NCBI GenBank assembly: GCA_009746045.1
Contig: RPFO01002189.1
Span: 1 to 57,989, forward strand
Length of the DNA: 57,989 nt
Direction of reading: 5' to 3'
Source: Mesostigma viride
Lineage: Eukaryota > Streptophyta > Mesostigmatophyceae > Mesostigmatales > Mesostigmataceae
Part shown: piece by piece, positions 44,276 through 56,399 of the stretch
How positions within the stretch are numbered: the stretch's first letter is position 1
Layout of the letters: the number at the start of each line of letters is the position of its first letter
Made by a program: the position numbers and the translations under genes
Notes under the pieces: generated by a model
The model's database searches: none
What the model saw: the letters and a program-made list of their open reading frames with translations, nothing else
What the model was told of the DNA's origin: nothing

Positions 44276-45313
44276 ACACACCGAGAGATGGACACAAACT
44301 TAGAACACTGGCATTCAGCACACAGGCTGAGCATTGTGGGAAATGTCTGGGACCTTTTGATGGGGCCACGGAACGACGGTAAGTCCCGTGTGTTTAAAAC
44401 CCAACCCCGTGCCTGTGGCGGGGCTCGCCTTGCCATGAGCAGGCCACGGGTGCCTGCCTAGAGTACACGAAACACGTCGTGTCTGGCAAATAGTGCGCGG
44501 TCGGGGCTAGATAGAAAATACAAGGGGCGACAACGAGGGGTTGATAGCAAGGGGGGGACGCCTAGGGGTGGTTACATGGGGGTGTTGACAAGGGGTAATG
44601 GTGTGTGTGTGTGGGGGGGGGGGGGGGGGGCTAACAAGGGGTAATAACTAGAGATGATGGCAGGGGGGTTAAATAAACAGTGATTTAAAAGGGACGATAG
44701 AAAGGGGGAATAGTATGCTAGAACTGGCAAAATGCCGGAAACGGCCGTCAATTCACTTGGCAGATTTCCATCGTCGTGGTATGATGCCTGGCTCATAGTT
44801 GGTGACTTGCGTTCCACTGTCTCCCGCCCTCGACGACGGGGATGCGCACGAGTCGCCTCGCTGAAGGCGTGCTATCTGAGCTGATGGCGTGCTGTCAGGG
44901 GCGCAACCGCACGAGGCCAACATGTTCAAACACTGCCTTGAATCAGGGACTGATTAGGAGCCCCCCAAACTCGGCAACGCGCCATACTTGTATTGTCCTC
45001 ATAAACCCGTCTCGGCACGAGGGTTTTTGCAATAGCAATCCAAACGTATCAAGCACGAAGCTCTTAGGAAAACGCACTGCTCGCTGAAACTGCAACTCGG
45101 GTCATCCGCAGTCATGGCTTCCTCTCTGGCAATCACGATGTGTGGTGAGTTTTTATGAGGTGAAACAGGGGTGAATAATATGGAATTCGGTCAGGCTGCC
45201 AGGTCTGCCACCACCAAAATCTCCGCCGTAATGTATGGCCTAGCCTCGTTTAGCTGGACAGGGATTGTGCTGGACTGCCTTTTCCTCGAGCACCCACTCG
45301 CCACCACAGGGCT
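44276..45313. other. Intergenic stretch, nothing recognised
   Basis: Includes a GT and G-run at 44,599-44,629. No coding frame was recognised. Confidence 0.5.
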
Positions 45314-45740
45314 TGGGGCACTGTGGCAAGCAGTTCCCAACTGCTCTGTTGACGAACAGGTTTGAACCGAAAAGCAGGCAGCTATGGTGGGTGTCGTTAC
45401 TGACTGAAGCATTTTGACGAGCATTTTGCTACTGGCGTGTGCCACAACCATCGGGCAAACTTCCCTCTCCGGTAACGCCTCGAAGAAATATACCAAACAC
45501 ACGTGAGTTACGTTCAAACACGCCAATGCAGCGCATGTTTACCACAAACCCGACCGCACGATGCTTTCATGGCACTCGCTCGTCTACTCGTTACGACGGA
45601 CTCGGTTTTGTCAATTACTTGCATCGTTGCCCAGTGTAGACGCGTTTGACTCGGACCGTAAAGAAAATTGTTCAACGCTATGCGTTCACGGTCGTCGACA
45701 ATGCCGGGTTGTACAGACCCTGCATGTGCCACAGATACCG
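45314..45740 (+). repeat. Dispersed repeat R, copy 2, leading into the satellite
   Basis: Matches 31,956-32,390. Its last about 80 bases (from ATTGTTCAACGC to GACCCTGCATG) are also the beginning of every satellite unit. Confidence 0.8.
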
Positions 45741-47820
45741 TACACCCGGCGGGGTCGATTGTGGATTCTGCCGTACCGTGCAGCGCGTCCTGCTTGGCTC
45801 CACCTGTGCAGGAAGAGCCGACGTCGCCCACAGCGGCCCGGGCGACACGGCTGACATTTGCACACCGACAAAGATTGTTCAACGCCCGTTGTCCACGGTC
45901 GTCCATACTGTAAGGCCGGGTTGTACAACCCCTGCAGGCATTACAGATTCCGTACATCCGGCGGGGTCGATTGTGGATTCTGCCGTACCGTGCAGCGCGT
46001 CCTGCTTGGCTCCACCTGTGCAGGAAGAGCCGACGTCGCCCACAGCGGCCCGGGCGACACGGCTGACATTTGCACGCCGACAAAGATTGTTCAACGCTAT
46101 GCGTTCACGGTCGTCGACAAGGCCGGGTTGTACAACCCCTGCAGGCATTACAGATTCCGTACATCCGGCGGGGTCGATTGTGGATTCTGCCGTACCGTGC
46201 AGCGCGTCCTGCTTGGCTCCACCTGTGCAGGAAGAGCCGACGTCGCCCACAGCGGCCCGGGCGACACGGCTGACATTTGCACGCCGACAAAGATTGTTCA
46301 ACGCTATGCGTTCACGGTCGTCGACAATGCCGGGTTGTACAACCCCTGCAGGCATTACAGATTCCGTACATCCGGCGGGGTCGATTGTGGATTCTGCCGT
46401 ACCGTGCAGCGCGTCCTGCTTGGCTCCACCTGTGCAGGAAGAGCCGACGTCGCCCACAGCGGCCCGGGCGACACGGCTGACATTTGCACGCCGACAAAGA
46501 TTGTTCAACGCGCGTTGTTCACGGTCGTCCACACTGTAAGGCCGGGTTGTACAGACCCTGCATGTGCCACAGATTCCGTACATCCGGCGGGGTCGATTGT
46601 GGATTCTGCCGTACCGTGCAGCGCGTCCTGCTTGGCTCCACCTGTGCAGGAAGAGCCGACGTCGCCCACAGCGGCCCGGGCGACACGGCTGACATTTGCA
46701 CGCCGACAAAGATTGTTCAACGCTATGCGTTCACGGTCGTCGACAATGCCGGGTTGTACAACCCCTGCAGGCATTACAGATTCCGTACATCCGGCGGGGT
46801 CGATTGTGGATTCTGCCGTACCGTGCAGCGCGTCCTGCTTGGCTCCACCTGTGCAGGAAGAGCCGACGTCGCCCACAGCGGCCCGGGCGACACGGCTGAC
46901 ATTTGCACGCCGACAAAGATTGTTCAACGCTATGCGTTCACGGTCGTCGACAATGCCGGGTTGTACAACCCCTGCAGGCATTACAGATTCCGTACATCCG
47001 GCGGGGTCGATTGTGGATTCTGCCGTACCGTGCAGCGCGTCCTGCTTGGCTCCACCTGTGCAGGAAGAGCCGACGTCGCCCACAGCGGCCCGGGCGACAC
47101 GGCTGACATTTGCACGCCGACAAAGATTGTTCAACGCGCGTTGTTCACGGTCGTCCACACTGTAAGGCCGGGTTGTACAGACCCTGCATGTGCCACAGAT
47201 TCCGTACACCCGGCGGGGTCGATTGTGGATTCTGCCGTACCGTGCAGCGCGTCCTGCTTGGCTCCACCTGTGCAGGAAGAGCCGACGTCGCCCACAGCGG
47301 CCCGGGCGACACGGCTGACATTTGCACGCCGACAAAGATTGTTCAACGCTATGCGTTCACGGTCGTCGACAATGCCGGGTTGTACAACCCCTGCAGGCAT
47401 TACAGATTCCGTACATCCGGCGGGGTCGATTGTGGATTCTGCCGTACCGTGCAGCGCGTTCTGCTTGGCTCCACCTGTGCAGGAAGAGCCGACGTCGCCC
47501 ACAGCGGCCCGGGCGACACGGCTGACATTTGCACGCCGACAAAGATTGTTCAACGCTATGCGTTCACGGTCGTCGACAATGCCGGGTTGTACAACCCCTG
47601 CAGGCATTACAGATTCCGTACATCCGGCGGGGTCGATTGTGGATTCTGCCGTACCGTGCAGCGCGTCCTGCTTGGCTCCACCTGTGCAGGAAGAGCCGAC
47701 GTCGCCCACAGCGGCCCGGGCGACACGGCTGACATTTGCACACCGACAGAGATTGTTCAACGCCCGTTGTCCACGGTCGTCCATACTGTAAGGCCGGGTT
47801 GTACAACCCCTGCATGTGCC
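45660..47820. repeat. Satellite with 626-bp higher-order repeat (212 + 207 + 207)
   Basis: Ten full units of 207-212 bases start with AAGATTGTTCAACGC. Units of the longer type (with CACTGTAAGG or ATACTGTAAGG) recur at 45,871, 46,497, 47,123 and 47,749, exactly 626 bases apart, with two 207-base units between each. Many units contain the perfect palindrome GGGTTGTACAACCC. The long open frames across the array arise because 207 is a multiple of three. Confidence 0.95.
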
Positions 47821-47959
47821 ACACACTATACTTTTCGTCCGAGGGTAGTAAAAATGATCCGAGGCGTAAATTACGAGGTGGTAATTTACGGCACAGACTA
47901 CGTATACCGTTTGTATAAGAGTTCGGATCTTTCTCGTAAGCTACGAGTTAGATCCGAGG

Positions 47960-48258
47960 TAAGATCCGACGTCGTAATTTACGAGGTAGTAATTTACGAG
48001 GTAGTAATTTACGAGGTAGTAATTTACGAGGTAGTAATTTACGAGGTAGTAATTTACGAGGTAGTAATTTACGAGGTAGTAATTTACGAGGTAGTAATTT
48101 ACGAGGTAGTAATTTACGAGGTAGTAATTTACGAGGTAGTAATTTACGAGGTAGTAATTTACGAGGTAGTAATTTACGAGGTAGTAATCTACGAGGTAGT
48201 AACATACGAGGTGTTAACGTACGAGGTAGTAATGTACGAGTTGGTAATTTACGAGTTG
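47960..48258. repeat. 15-bp tandem array GAGGTAGTAATTTAC
   Basis: About 16 nearly perfect units, with degenerate flanking units that include ATCCGAGG. Confidence 0.97.
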
Positions 48259-48621
48259 TAACTTAAGATGTCTTCTATTTATTTGGTTTTAATTTGTGCA
48301 ATGTTCAGTTTCATGAAATGAGCCTAAAAGAGTTTATTATTTCATATTTCAGCATAAAACAAAGTTTAGTTAACCAATATGTCTTCATTCTCACATTTCA
48401 GCCGATGTCCTTGTCGCATTTATAATACATTGAAACTCTAACACAAGACATCAAGGAGACAACCATCGCAGGCCAGAAATCGGGATAATCCGGACCATGG
48501 TAGCACAATATATGATCAGATAACCAAGTCGGCTGATGACATCCTTAAATATTTATTGGCTTTGTTATCATCCATTGGATTGCGTGACAAACTCGCTCGA
48601 GGCACCGATGGGTGGGGTCTT
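48259..48621. other. AT-rich stretch between the array and the transposon gene
   Basis: No gene seen. It could contain the left end of the transposon module, but no terminal inverted repeat was identified. Confidence 0.4.
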
Positions 48622-50057
48622 CTACAAAGGTGCTGACTGGGGCTGGCCCGGTGCCGAGTGCGTGACATCCCCGCTCGCGGCGCCGATGGATGGGGTCTCC
48701 TCGGCAGGTTCTGATGTGCGCTCGCTTGGTGCGCTCGAGGCGCCGATGCTTGTGCGGTTGTGCGAGTTTGTGCTTGCGTCAGAGTAGGGCCACGGGTTGT
48801 TTATGTTGTCGAACAAGACACGCGCTGGCACCTGCCGGAAGGAAGCACGCGTCCTCGCCACCTCCTTGAAACGTTCCTCCACGTCGTCCCACTCGCGCCT
48901 TGGCCCAGACCGCATCACGGTCGTGGCCTGAAGGGCCTCGCGCACCTTCTTCTTGTCCCAGCACTTGGAGGCGATGTCTTCCCAATCTTCCCACAGCTCA
49001 GGCCGCTTGTCCCGCAGCTCCTGCTTGTGGTGTCATCATCACACGGCAAGTACATTCATTTTAACCGTGCATGCATTGAACAAACAATATAAGTCATTGT
49101 TGGCATACAAAAACTAAATGGAGTGACATGCAGTCTAGGCCTATGTACCAATGTGTTAAAGAAAGTAAGCGCATGCCACGAAACAATGATAAGAAGGCTG
49201 CTTACCTGCACCGTGAAGTGCAACATCTTCAGATAGTACAAAAGTACCACGCGGCAGAAGTCCTCCTTCAGCCATGCTGGAAGGTCTGCGTACTTCTTGA
49301 TGCGATTGGTGGTGGCCGTCCCCACCAACCACGGCGTGTAATCGTCGGACACACGCACCAGGCCAAACTTGTACAAGTTGGACCGGTGGTTGGCCAGGCG
49401 CTTGATCAGCGCAGCCCGGACTTGAACGTAATCCTCCGCAGGAACCGAGTCGGCGGGGCTTCTCACGATGCCCGACTCCTGGAAGAACATGGCGATCGCG
49501 CCACGCAGACCCATCTCCCTGACGGACCGCTCCTGGTCCAGCTGAACGGCTTGCCCGGCGTCAGGGCGAACGCTCAGGCAATGCCTGGAGAGGTGTTCGA
49601 CAGCTGCCGAAAAAGCTGGGGTCGTCTTCTGCAAACGTGCAATGTGCAAGATAGAGAAAGTGCGAAGTTAGAAATCTGGAATAATGAATCGTGTAAAGCA
49701 AAAAAGTTCAGCAAATAAGCTATAAAATGCGTAATGTGCTACCCACGAAATTCCTGGGCAGTTTGGTGCCCAGTCGCGTCATGAGACTGGCGACGTCTTG
49801 TCTCAATGCCGCCACCTCCTGCCTGAGGCCCTCCTCCGCCCTGTTGGCCGCGATTTGCAAGTTCCTGCCGGCGGAGGTGGTGGCCGGTGCATCCGGGGGG
49901 GCGCCATATCGTCGTCCTCGCCGGAGGACGACGAGGAAGGGGAATCGGATTCGGATTCGGATTCGGAGGAAGGCAACTGGCGGCTTTTCTTGCGCCGCCG
50001 GCCGATGTGCTCCTCCTCCCGCGACATCATGGCCTTCTTCTTGAGCTTGGGCGCCAT
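48622..50057 (-). CDS. Transposon accessory gene, three exons, with apparent one-base frameshift
   Basis: Exon 1 (50,057 to about 49,747) begins MAPKLKKKAMMSREEEHIGR. It has an SSESESESDS acidic-serine stretch and, after a frame change inside a C7 run near 49,905, continues PDAPATTSAGRNLQIAANRA with a helix EGLRQEVAALRQDVASLMTR. Adding one C would restore the frame exactly. Exon 2 (49,628 to 49,206) encodes TTPAFSAAVEHLSRHCLSVR ... SNLYKFGLVRVSDDYTPWLV ... LPAWLKEDFCRVVLLYYL. Exon 3 (49,020 to 48,622) encodes ELRDKRPELWEDWEDIASKC and a Ser/Thr/Pro-rich tail. Introns are GT-AG and phase 0. No domain was recognised. The basic start and coiled coil suggest a nuclear DNA-binding or bridging protein. 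It is divergent from the transposase-like gene starting at 50,927, so I infer it belongs to the same element. Confidence 0.65.
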
Positions 50058-50287
50058 AGAAACTGATGAGCTGCGCGTAAACGTTAACTGGAGTCACCTA
50101 CGCGTGGTGAAGACGTGAAGGCGCACTTTCAAATTTCGCGTGCACTCCTGGTGCACTGTCAAATTTCGCGTACACACGTGGTTGCAGCCATCCGACGGCT
50201 ACAACCCCAGTGGTCAGGGGCAAACCAAACATCGCACGGTACACGTTCTTGCGGCATCGCTGTCAGGTCACCCTATAACGCGGCAAC

Positions 50288-50790
50288 CCGCTGTTATACT
50301 GGCGGCAGTTGTGTACCACCCCCCGCCTTCCCACGGCAGGTACGCAGCGACTCGCTGTTGTGCTGGCTGCAGTTGTGTACCACCTGTACGGTTTTTGTGT
50401 ACCACCCCGCTCCTTCCCACGGCAGGTACGCAGCGACTCGCTGTTGTCCTGGCTGCAGTTGTGTACCACCTGTACGGTATTTGTGTACCACCCCCCTCCT
50501 TCCCACGGCAGGTACGCAGCGACTCGCTGTTGTCCTGGCTGCAGTTGTGTACCACCTGTACGGTATTTGTGTACCACCCCCCTCCTTCCCACGGCAGGTA
50601 CGCAGCGACTCGCTGTTGTCCTGGCTGAAGTTGTGTACCACCTGTACGGTTTTTGTGTACCACCCCGCTCCTTCCCACGGCAGGTACGCAGCGACCCGCT
50701 GTCGACCTGGCTGCAGTTGTGTACCACCTGTACGGTATTTGTGTACCACCCCCCTCCTTCCCGCGGCAGTTGTGTACCACCTTCGGTTTA
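50288..50790. promoter_or_regulatory. 86-bp tandem repeats between two divergent transposon genes
   Basis: GGCAGGTACGCAGCGAC recurs at 50,335, 50,421, 50,507, 50,593 and 50,679, exactly 86 bases apart. Each unit also contains TTGTGTACCACC twice. The array fills the 870-base gap between the two start codons, so it is a candidate shared promoter or transposase-binding array. Confidence 0.75.
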
Positions 50791-50926
50791 GTTAGGTATT
50801 GGTATAAGCCTCGTGTTGTAATTGCTGTACGTCCATGGCGTTTGTTGCAACTGGAGGTGTATACAATATTAATGGGACGACACTGCATGGCAACGATGCG
50901 CACGGAATTGTCAGCCTGACAAGCAA

Positions 50927-53900
50927 ATGAGCTGGCTGAAGACTCGTCGATCTCAGGCATATTACAAGTCCCCCCAAAAGTCGTTCGTATGTGAGGCCCT
51001 TGAACGTTCTCGTCGTCAGGCACCCTTCTCGTTCCCCGATATCGGTCCACAACCGCTCGTCGCGCGCCCCAATGTCGGTGCCTCCGGGTCCGTTCCCAGC
51101 GGCGGGAACGACGGAGCCAAACGGCGAAGGCTGTTTGGTGAGCCACGCCAGGAATGCCCGCAAGGTGAACAGCTGTTGAAGACCGCCGAAGCTGTTGAAG
51201 TGGCTGAAGTGGATACACGGTCGCCGGAGCCCGATGCGGCGGGCATGGAAGGCGTAGAGCCTGCTGAGCCGCGCCCTGATGACTCAATGGAGGAGGAATG
51301 GGGGGCGATGGCGGAGGAGGAATTTACGGCAGACGGTGGGGCAGGGGGGGCGATGGCGGAGGAGGGGCTTACGACAGACGGTGGGGGAGGAACGGCTGGT
51401 GATGTTGAGGCCGGCGCCGGCCGTGCATCAAGAAACCCATGGGCATGGTCTAAGCCGTTGTCTGGGAACGCGGATTTTACACAGGCTTCGCTTTTCTGCA
51501 TAGCCACGGAGTTTGGTCTTCCTGATAAGTGCATCGAAGCGTTTCAGGAACTGGCGAAGCACCCACAATACAGTGTGACCAGCCACGGGGAGTTCGGCGT
51601 GGCTAGGAGACGGTCATTGGAGAAGGGCCTGCCCCTTGCGGACGCACTGACTGTGAATTGGGTCCCAGCGGAGGCAGAGGGCGATCCTTTGCGTGAGGCA
51701 GTCAAGTTCACTTACATCAGCATACAGTCAACGCTATCCGCTCTGCTGCAGAATGAGTCGTTCACGGGGAAACTGTTGCTAGAACACGAGATGAATGAGG
51801 ATCGGCGTGTGTGGACTTTCAATCAGACCCAGTTTTACAACACCCATCCAACAGTTCAACAACAGGAGGTGCAGCTTCCCGCCTTGGCAGCAAGTTCCAG
51901 TGAGAAGCGGCAGAGTGTCGTCCGCATTGGGGACACCATCATGGTGTTAATGGACAACAACAAGGGGCAGCGAAAGCGAGAAGAACTTTGCCTTGTCCGC
52001 GCTGTCTTCATGCAAGTAAACGCTGACGGTACTCGTGAGCCATGGGCGAAAGTCCGGTAAGTGGCACGGATGGTGCTTTTGTGTCGATGTACACTCATCA
52101 TGATATGCCCTTGGGATTGCACATGCTGAGTTAATTGCATTCTGCTGAAAACAGATTGGTGTCTGTCCGGGCTCCCTTGTTGGTTGGTACCAGTTGACCA
52201 CTATAAACTGCCGTAATGGGCATGCATTCGGGCCAGTGCAAGCATGGTTATTAAACTGGGTTGTGGGAAGTGCAATGTTTGCACCATATATCAAGTATGA
52301 TGACAGTGTTTATGCAGCAATGTGGTGTGTTTAGAGACCAAATAATGTCGTAGCCTTTTTGGTCCTGCATGAGCGCAAAGTTCCGAACACTATTTTCCCG
52401 AGGTTAGCCACTCCTCGGCATCCTCGGCATCCTAAATTGAGACCACGCATGCGCAGGATGACACAGAGTGCACTACATTTGGTGGGAGGATATTGACGTG
52501 TGCACGTCCAGCACGCTTGGATGGATCTAGTATTGTATATTGATGACAATCCTATAGTATTTGCCCGCCGTCATGATGCCTGCAGGTTCTTCTACCGCGC
52601 AAGGGATTGTCCGGGGGGGACCGTACCGCGGGATGCCGATCGTGTCAGTGAGGTCTTCTGGACGAAGCATGAGCAGGAGATCTCTTTACTGAACTACGGG
52701 GGTCACATTGACGTGGTTGGCGTCCGTAAGTGGAGGAAATTTGCCGAGGCTGACCGAGAGGGCGGGCGAGTGTTCTTCATGCGCAGGTCGTACAACCTGT
52801 CCCCGGACAAGCCTCGGTACAAGAGGCTGAGATTCTCTAGATGGGAAGCCGAATTCCGCTGTTACCGCCCTTCTAAGTCTGGTCTACCCATCCTATATTT
52901 GGTAGTGGCGTTGTGGGATGACTCATTTGAGGAGTATCTCCATCGGCATGGGACGCTGGAAGCGCATTTGTTCACTGTTCTGAACATCGAGCGCGCCGAC
53001 AACAAGTCAAGAGACATGATCTTCCCCATCACCGTGAGAGATACACATGTGCCACGAGAGGCAGTCCTTGAGTGTCTTGTGGAGGACATGAATGCGATGG
53101 CAGAGGGCGTGCCCATGCTTGTGAAGTTTCCCAAAACGCCAATGGAGCGGTGGGAAATCCGTGTCGCGAACCTGAACGTGATGGATTCGGCCGCCCGCAA
53201 CGGCGCGATGGGGCACAAGGGTTGCACCGGCGACAAAGTGAGTGATGTTGTCACGTAGCTTGGTTCGGGGTGCTGCCCATGTGACCTTGATGTATTGGGA
53301 AGCTGTGTTGGTTTGTTATCACCGTAACCATCAGGCCTTCTTTTATTTCTGCGTACCTTGGTGTGCGGCGCATTGTGGGTGTGTGCGCCACTGCAGGGAT
53401 GCCCCTTTTGCAACGTTCACCACGACGACTGGGCGGATGCGACGGTGGACGTGGCGGAGTACATGCGCAGTGAGAAGCAAACGGCGGAAATATTGGAGGA
53501 GATGGAGGGCATGGCGACGGCCACGGCACGGAAAGAGAAGGCGAAGGAGACCGGGGTGATGTATCAGCCGCTGTGGCCTTGGCGGGATCTTCGATTCTTT
53601 GACCGCTACCGGCAGTATCCGATGGATATCTTTCACAATCTGACGTTGGGTCTATGTAAGCAGGTGGCTCGCTACCTCGAGGAGGATGGAATTCCCACTC
53701 GCCAGCACCCGGAGTTGGATGCTTGGGTAAGCGCACACCCCACGCGCGTCGGGAGCCGGCTGCCGCAGGGGAAAGCTTTTACCTTGTATCCACATTACAA
53801 GGGAATGGAGCTGCTGACCCTGCTGTTCCAAATGCCTTTTGCACTTCCCATGCTGCTGCTGAGGAGGCGGAATGAGGGAGATGATAAGGAGAAAAGGAAG

Positions 53901-55486
53901 GCCCGGCGGATCAGCAAGATGGTGATGCACCTCGCCAAGTGGGCGCAGATGATGCTTGGTCCCGTTACGTCTCCAATCTACAACTTGGCTGCGGACAACG
54001 TCTACGCCACTTTTCAAGAGTGTTTCGGCACCTTGTGGCCGCGTGGCAGCCTTGCAGGAAAGGGTCCTGGGGCAATGGCTGAGGCAGCGGATGGCGACGA
54101 AAAGAAGAAAAACGCGGAGAAGAAGAAGAAGAACGCGGAGAAGAAGAAGAAGAGGATGGCACGCCAAGACAATGCCGCCAGCCATAACGTCCACATACCG
54201 CGCCATGCTTTGGCACAGACTGACGATGTGGGTCGTATCTGGTCCTTGGGCCCGCATGAATTTGAGGGGTACCACTTATTCCTGAAATCTCTCATGGAGT
54301 CGATGGCCAAATGCCACAGCAAGGAGCCGGGGCGTTACTTGCTGCAGAAACTACAGGGCTACTTGGCGTGGCAGTCCATGCTGGTTAAGGAGACATCCCA
54401 GCTCGATGAACGCGTGCTGCAAACCTTGCAGGAAAGCAGGATGTTCAACAAGCTGTATCCCAAAGCGTCCGCGACTGGTAGTGGCGCGAGTGGCGGTCCT
54501 TCTGGGCGGGAGGTGTGGGTGCGGGAAGGGGCGACTTTTCCAACGGTCATACACGAGCGCTGCGCGTTGGGGCGCATCGAGCAGGTGAGGAAACGCATGG
54601 GCGCTGTTGCTATGGCTGCGCTGGCGCTAGGGCTAGGGCATTCCTTGGTGTGCTGGGCCGACCCAGCATTTCCCTTCATATGCCCAGGCTAACAACGGCA
54701 CTTGTGTGTTTTGCATGGGGTGCTGTGTGTGTGCAGGTCATGGGGGGCATGCCTTGCGGCCGTAACCCTAAGTCAACACCTACGTTGGCCGAAATTGGCG
54801 CTGACAAGCAGACGGTGGACGAGCTTCTCGCCCCGCTGGGCTGTCCACCCTGGGATGAAGCAACTGGCAGCGTGAAGGTTTATGCTAGTGCAGTAGTCGG
54901 TGCCAGGACCATTACGACTGGGGAGGTCAGGTGCTTCCACACTGATGCATACCCGGCAGGGCAAGTGGCGACAGCAGACTCATTGGCATACCAGGCGGCG
55001 GACAATGTGGACGCTGAATTTTGGTTTGCTGAGGTTGGCACCATCTTCATGCTGACGCCTGCTGAGGGGGCCATGGGGAGCATGTGGTTTGTCCCGATTT
55101 GGTTTGAGTCAGGGGATGCAAAGGACGTTCAGGGCAATCCCATGTTCAACATGGACGAAACTGTGACGGACTGTCCTGTGTTCACCAAAGACATGACACT
55201 GTCCTCGCAGTGGAAAGCCACGGGGAAGTATCCACAGCCTCTGTCCTACCTGGGGTCACAGGTCCGACTGTTGCATCAGTGCTGGCGGCGTGGTTACGAA
55301 ACCAAATGCAAAGTAAAGCATGTGGCGGCACGTGTAGGTGACACCACATCAGAACCAGTCCTACAGGTGAAGCACGACCACCTTGGGAACAACCACTACG
55401 TGCTCGATGCGTTTGATTGGGCGTGCCCAGCGTACTATCGTGACCTGCACATGGGGGGCGTGACGGACCAGCATGGGAAACGATGA
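50927..55486 (+). CDS. Transposase-like protein (tnp2/Plavaka-like, CACTA-related) with BAH-like segment, 1239 aa, four exons
   Basis: Exons 50927-52056, 52586-53237, 53397-54584 and 54737-55486 join in one frame with GT-AG introns. The N-terminus is acidic and low-complexity. Residues about 325-440 look BAH-like (VRIGDTIMVLMDNN, REPWAKVRFFYRARDCP, VFWTKHEQEISLLNYGGHID). A likely first catalytic acid lies in LVVALWDDSFEEY. TGDKGCPFCNVHHDDW (Cys596, Cys599, His602, His603) is a zinc-knuckle-like motif. YPMDIFHNLTLGLCKQV (Asp671, His674) matches the D.MH...LG..K motif of tnp2/Plavaka transposases, and HNVHIPRHAL ... GPHEFEGYH (Glu884) the later H...H ... FE block. An AEKKKK repeat lies at about 830-846. 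It would cut and join transposon DNA in the nucleus. BAH folds bind nucleosomes, so the segment may direct integration. The frame is intact and the copy could be active. Family naming is by motif only. Confidence 0.72.
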
Positions 55487-55558
55487 CCTGCACAGGATGG
55501 GCGTGTCAGATAATCACGGCATTTTGTAACGTAGGGAGGCCAGTGTATTTATATTATT

Positions 55559-55925
55559 TGCCATGGGGCTGAGGTTGTGAGCATCCCATTCGTAATGCTC
55601 GTGCCCAGTTTGCGTGTGCCCAGTTTTGGGGACATTGTATTTATATTGTTGGCCATGGGGCTGAGGTTGTGAGCATCCCATTCGTCATGCTCGTGCCCAG
55701 TTTGCGTGTGCCCAGTTTTGGGGACATTGTATTTATATTGTTGGCCATGGGGCTAAGGTTATGAGCATCCCATTCGTCATGCTCGTGCCCAGTTTGCGTG
55801 TGCCCAGTTTTGGGGACATTGTATTTATATTGTTGGCCATGGGGCTGAGGTTGTGAGCATCCCATTCGTCATGCTCGTGCCCAGTTTGCGTGTGCCCAGT
55901 TTTGGGGACATCCTATTTAAATGTT
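55559..55925. repeat. 92-bp tandem repeat downstream of the transposase-like gene
   Basis: Four units have an exact 92-base period (GCCATGGGGCT at 55,560, 55,652, 55,744 and 55,836), with near-identical sequence and a truncated last unit. It could be a subterminal array of the same transposon. Confidence 0.93.
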
Positions 55926-56250
55926 TTTCTGTATTCATATACGTGGTAAGGGAACGACCCATTAGTAAATTTTCTGAGACTTTGCAAGTGAAATCAGACA
56001 ACTATGCTCCATGTACACTGCATGATACACCTGGATATCAAATATTACATAACTTGGTTAAGGTTTCTTTCCATCACTCCGAGGGCTCCTGATCTGTGGC
56101 TCGCCAATGGGTGCACGAGATTAAGCAATTGATATGACCTTTTGTGGATGCCCTACCTAACGCGAGGGCATGATCATCTTACCATGCAGTGATCAGAACC
56201 TGGGGCCAGGCTTTTTAAGGCAACGAGACAAGTGGGGCGTCATATTCATA
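55926..56250. other. Stretch without recognised features
   Basis: Possible right end of the transposon module, but no inverted partner was found in the 47.8-48.6 kb region. Confidence 0.4.
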
Positions 56251-56256
56251 GGTTAA

Positions 56257-56376
56257 TTAATTCATTAATTAATTAATTAATGAGGAACATCACTCCGTTG
56301 GGAGTCAATGGAGCACATATCCATGAGAAGGGGCATATGGCGTTTAAGACATCCTAGGCTACTTCATGCAAGGTTA
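56257..56376 (-). repeat. Dispersed repeat family B, copy 5
   Basis: ATTAATTAATTAATG tail, CTCCGTTGGGAG, GAGCACATATCC and GAGAAGGGGCATATGG, as in the copies at 1.7 and 8.5 kb. A 1.5 kb ATGG microsatellite begins about 25 bases further on. Confidence 0.65.
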
Positions 56377-56399
56377 AACTCGTGCTCCCTTTCTGCTTC

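Noticed and set aside
45646-48261. Frames of 230-435 codons across the satellite
   Set aside because: They arise because 207 is a multiple of three and the unit lacks stops. They repeat with the array and show no domain.
50288-50790. CRISPR-like look of regularly spaced repeats (also 22,464-22,683)
   Set aside because: Units are directly tandem without variable spacers, and the genome is eukaryotic.
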